A stretch of 64,000 nucleotides of DNA, taken from Arthrobacter sp. M4 (GTDB lineage: Bacteria > Actinomycetota > Actinomycetes > Actinomycetales > Micrococcaceae). Positions 62,517-64,000 of the stretch are shown one piece after another (position 1 is the first letter of the stretch; each line of letters starts with the position of its first letter). The DNA lies in NCBI RefSeq assembly GCF_020251205.1, contig NZ_JAIWYX010000001.1, positions 248,001-312,000 on the forward strand, given 5' to 3'. A model generated the notes under the pieces. That model did no database searches. It was not told where the DNA came from and was given only the letters and a program-made list of their open reading frames with translations. The position numbers and the translations under genes were made by a program.

Positions 62517-63853
62517 GCGCCCACCAGGTTCTGGCCACAGACACGCAGCACTTCCCCATTGATTCCCGCGGCAGCGTTGCTGGCAAGGAAGGAAATAGCC
62601 TCCGCTACGTCTACGGGCTGTCCGCCCTGCTGGAGCGAATTGAGCCGCCGAGCCATTTCACGGGTGGCGAACGGGATTCGTGCAGTCATATCCGTCTCGA
62701 TAAATCCAGGGGCCACGGCGTTAATGCCGCCGCCGATCTTCTGGAGCTGTGGTGCGCTTGCCCGGACCATGCCCATCACTCCGGCTTTTGACGCGGAATA
62801 ATTCGTCTGTCCGCGGTTACCTGCGATGCCGCTGGTGGACGCTACCGAGACAATGCGCGGGGATTCCCGGAAATGATCCGACTGAAGCAGAACTTCATTA
62901 ATCGCGAGTTGCGCAGAAATGTTGACGGCGATCACGGAGTCCCACTTCGCGCCGTCCATGTTGGCCAGCAGCTTGTCCCGGGTGATGCCGGCGTTATGCA
63001 CCATAATGTCGAGTCGCCCGTGCCGTTCGACCGCGTGCCGGATGATTCTTTCGCCGGCGTCCTGGCTGGTGATGTCGAGCTGCAGGGCGGTACCGTGCAC
63101 CTCGTTGGCCATGGCAGCCAGGTGGTCGCCCGAAGCTGGCACATCAACCAGCACCAGCTTCGCGCCGTCGCGCCGGAGGACCCTGGCGATTGCAGCCCCG
63201 ATTCCCCTTGCCGCTCCGGTTACGACGGCGACCCTTCCGTCCAGCGGTCGGTCCGGGTTGCCCGGCAAGCCGCCGTCGTCAGTGGAAATCGTTAGGAATT
63301 GACCGTCAACGAAAGCGGATCGTCCCGAAAGGAAGAACCGCAGGGCGGCCAGCACACCTGGGCTGGTTGTTTCCACTCCGTCACGAAGCAGCAAGCCGTT
63401 CCCCGTGGCGCCTGCGCGCAGTTCCCTGGCCAGGGAACGGAGCATCCCTTCAACACCCTGCCTGGCGGCAGCGACGGCGGGGCTCTCCGCCGACGACGCG
63501 GTGCGGGAAATTGTGACAATACGCCCTCCGGCCGCCAGGTCCCGCAGTGAGGCACCCATCGCAAGAACGGGACGGCCAAGCTCCGAAGGGTGGGCGACGT
63601 CATCTAGGACCAGTACTACAGCACCCAGCTTCTCCTTGGGCTCGGCGTGCCGCCGCACATCAACGTTCCAGCCCAGCAGTTCCCTAGCCAGGGCGTCAGC
63701 GCCGGGTCCCGTGCCTTGAATCAGCACAGGTCCCGGCGCCAGCGGTTCGCCCGGCTGGTAGCGGCGGAGAGCCACGGGCTGTGGCAGACCTAGCCGTTTG
63801 GCGATGTCCCGCCCAATTCCGTGGTCGACGAATTGTGTGTACCTGTCTGTCAC
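62513..63853 (-). CDS. fabG4: High-molecular-weight 3-oxoacyl reductase FabG4-like
   Basis: A 446-residue SDR starting at GTG 63853 (VTDRYTQFVDHGIGRDIAKR). The first ~200 residues form a degenerate flavodoxin-like domain; the second half is a classical SDR with the cofactor motif VAVVTGAARGIGAAIARVLR, MVHNAGITRDKLLANM, catalytic Ser in VSVASTSGIAGN and Tyr/Lys in QTNYSASKAGVMGMVRASA. Such large FabG4 proteins reduce 3-oxoacyl-CoA with NADH. It is overlapped by the htdX-like gene and follows the thiolase gene by 8 bp. Confidence 0.92.
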   Translation of the reverse strand: MTDRYTQFVDHGIGRDIAKRLGLPQPVALRRYQPGEPLAPGPVLIQGTGPGADALARELLGWNVDVRRHAEPKEKLGAVVLVLDDVAHPSELGRPVLAMGASLRDLAAGGRIVTISRTASSAESPAVAAARQGVEGMLRSLARELRAGATGNGLLLRDGVETTSPGVLAALRFFLSGRSAFVDGQFLTISTDDGGLPGNPDRPLDGRVAVVTGAARGIGAAIARVLRRDGAKLVLVDVPASGDHLAAMANEVHGTALQLDITSQDAGERIIRHAVERHGRLDIMVHNAGITRDKLLANMDGAKWDSVIAVNISAQLAINEVLLQSDHFRESPRIVSVASTSGIAGNRGQTNYSASKAGVMGMVRASAPQLQKIGGGINAVAPGFIETDMTARIPFATREMARRLNSLQQGGQPVDVAEAISFLASNAAAGINGEVLRVCGQNLVGA

Positions 63854-63861
63854 TCGTCCCC

Positions 63862-64000
63862 CTAGTTGGCTTCCAAAACGGCGACGACGCCCTGACCGCC
63901 TGCCGCGCACACGGACACCAGGCCTCGCGCCGGACGCCCGTCCACCGTTCCACTGTCATGCAGCATCTTGGCAAGCGTTGCAACGATGCGTCCGCCGGTT
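63862..64000 (-). CDS. fadA2: Acetyl-CoA acetyltransferase (thiolase), C-terminal end only
   Basis: The last 45 codons of a thiolase run from the window edge to a TAG at 63862-63864. GGRIVATLAKMLHDSGTVDG, then ARGLVSVCAAGGQGVVAVLE, contain the C-terminal active-site Cys in SVCAAGGQG. Together with the downstream fabG4- and htdX-like genes it forms a fatty-acid or ketone-metabolising operon. The rest of the gene is outside the window, so the exact thiolase type rests on context. Confidence 0.88.
   Translation of the reverse strand, partial: TGGRIVATLAKMLHDSGTVDGRPARGLVSVCAAGGQGVVAVLEAN

Overview
The window looks like the replication-terminus region of a high-GC Micrococcaceae chromosome, most likely Arthrobacter or Paenarthrobacter. 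The lineage call rests on a complete Pup-proteasome locus (mpa, dop, pup, prcB, prcA, pafA), a naturally fused PafBC regulator, mycothiol synthesis (mshC), RbpA, polyprenol-phosphate-mannose synthase and a FadA2-FabG4-HtdX type operon. No tool was run, so every family call comes from reading motifs.

Layout. 1-10.4 kb is chromosomal backbone: divergent ctaE (cut by the window edge) and trpD, a stand-alone Lrp ligand-binding domain, a DUF3054 membrane protein, two PhnB/VOC proteins and an APC-type permease. A very large SARP-type regulator follows, with a divergent two-gene operon (ABM-like plus SRPBCC-like) that carries an 11-nt-spaced heptamer repeat in its promoter. The SRPBCC gene loses its natural C-terminus at about 10.37 kb, exactly where an oppositely oriented TY-Chap-like gene also loses its end. 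This is the left edge of an accessory segment.

10.4-20.6 kb is a mosaic accessory region built around what I read as the chromosomal dif site (12714-12741). Seven bases from dif begins a mobile element of a kind I cannot name. It has a conserved 30-bp left end and a ~40-bp right end (9-bp inverted termini CGGGAGTAG/CTACTCCCG). It carries a three-gene overlapping operon: an active-type tyrosine recombinase (now frameshifted), a small Cro/C1-type HTH protein, and a zinc-ribbon protein fused to a tyrosine-recombinase fold without its catalytic residues. A reversed Tdi1/DUF1851 immunity-like cargo gene completes it. Two decayed relatives follow head to tail, with further left ends at 16472 and 19268, a second right end at 20490, and remnants of the third recombinase gene and of the cargo gene. 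They carry a methyltransferase/AraC pair and orphan immunity-like genes.

20.8-31.3 kb returns to backbone or strain-variable metabolism on mostly + strand: an NmrA-like reductase, a SolA-like amine oxidase (-), a type III polyketide synthase-methyltransferase-flavin monooxygenase operon, peptide deformylase, RlmA, NfeD/SPFH and rbpA, the last with a SigR/SigH-like promoter.

31.3-64 kb is dominated by minus-strand housekeeping genes, as expected for leading-strand genes to the right of dif: ppm1, an amidohydrolase, helY, tatC-tatA, pafBC, two FKBPs, the pafA-prcA-prcB-pup-dop-mpa locus, trmI, a site-2 protease, a HAD phosphatase, a PAC2-family protein, mshC-uppP, an aldo/keto reductase, acyl-CoA dehydrogenase, an M20 peptidase, tRNA-Leu(GAG), a YqeY-like protein, an MBL hydrolase and the htdX-fabG4-fadA2 operon, which runs off the right edge.
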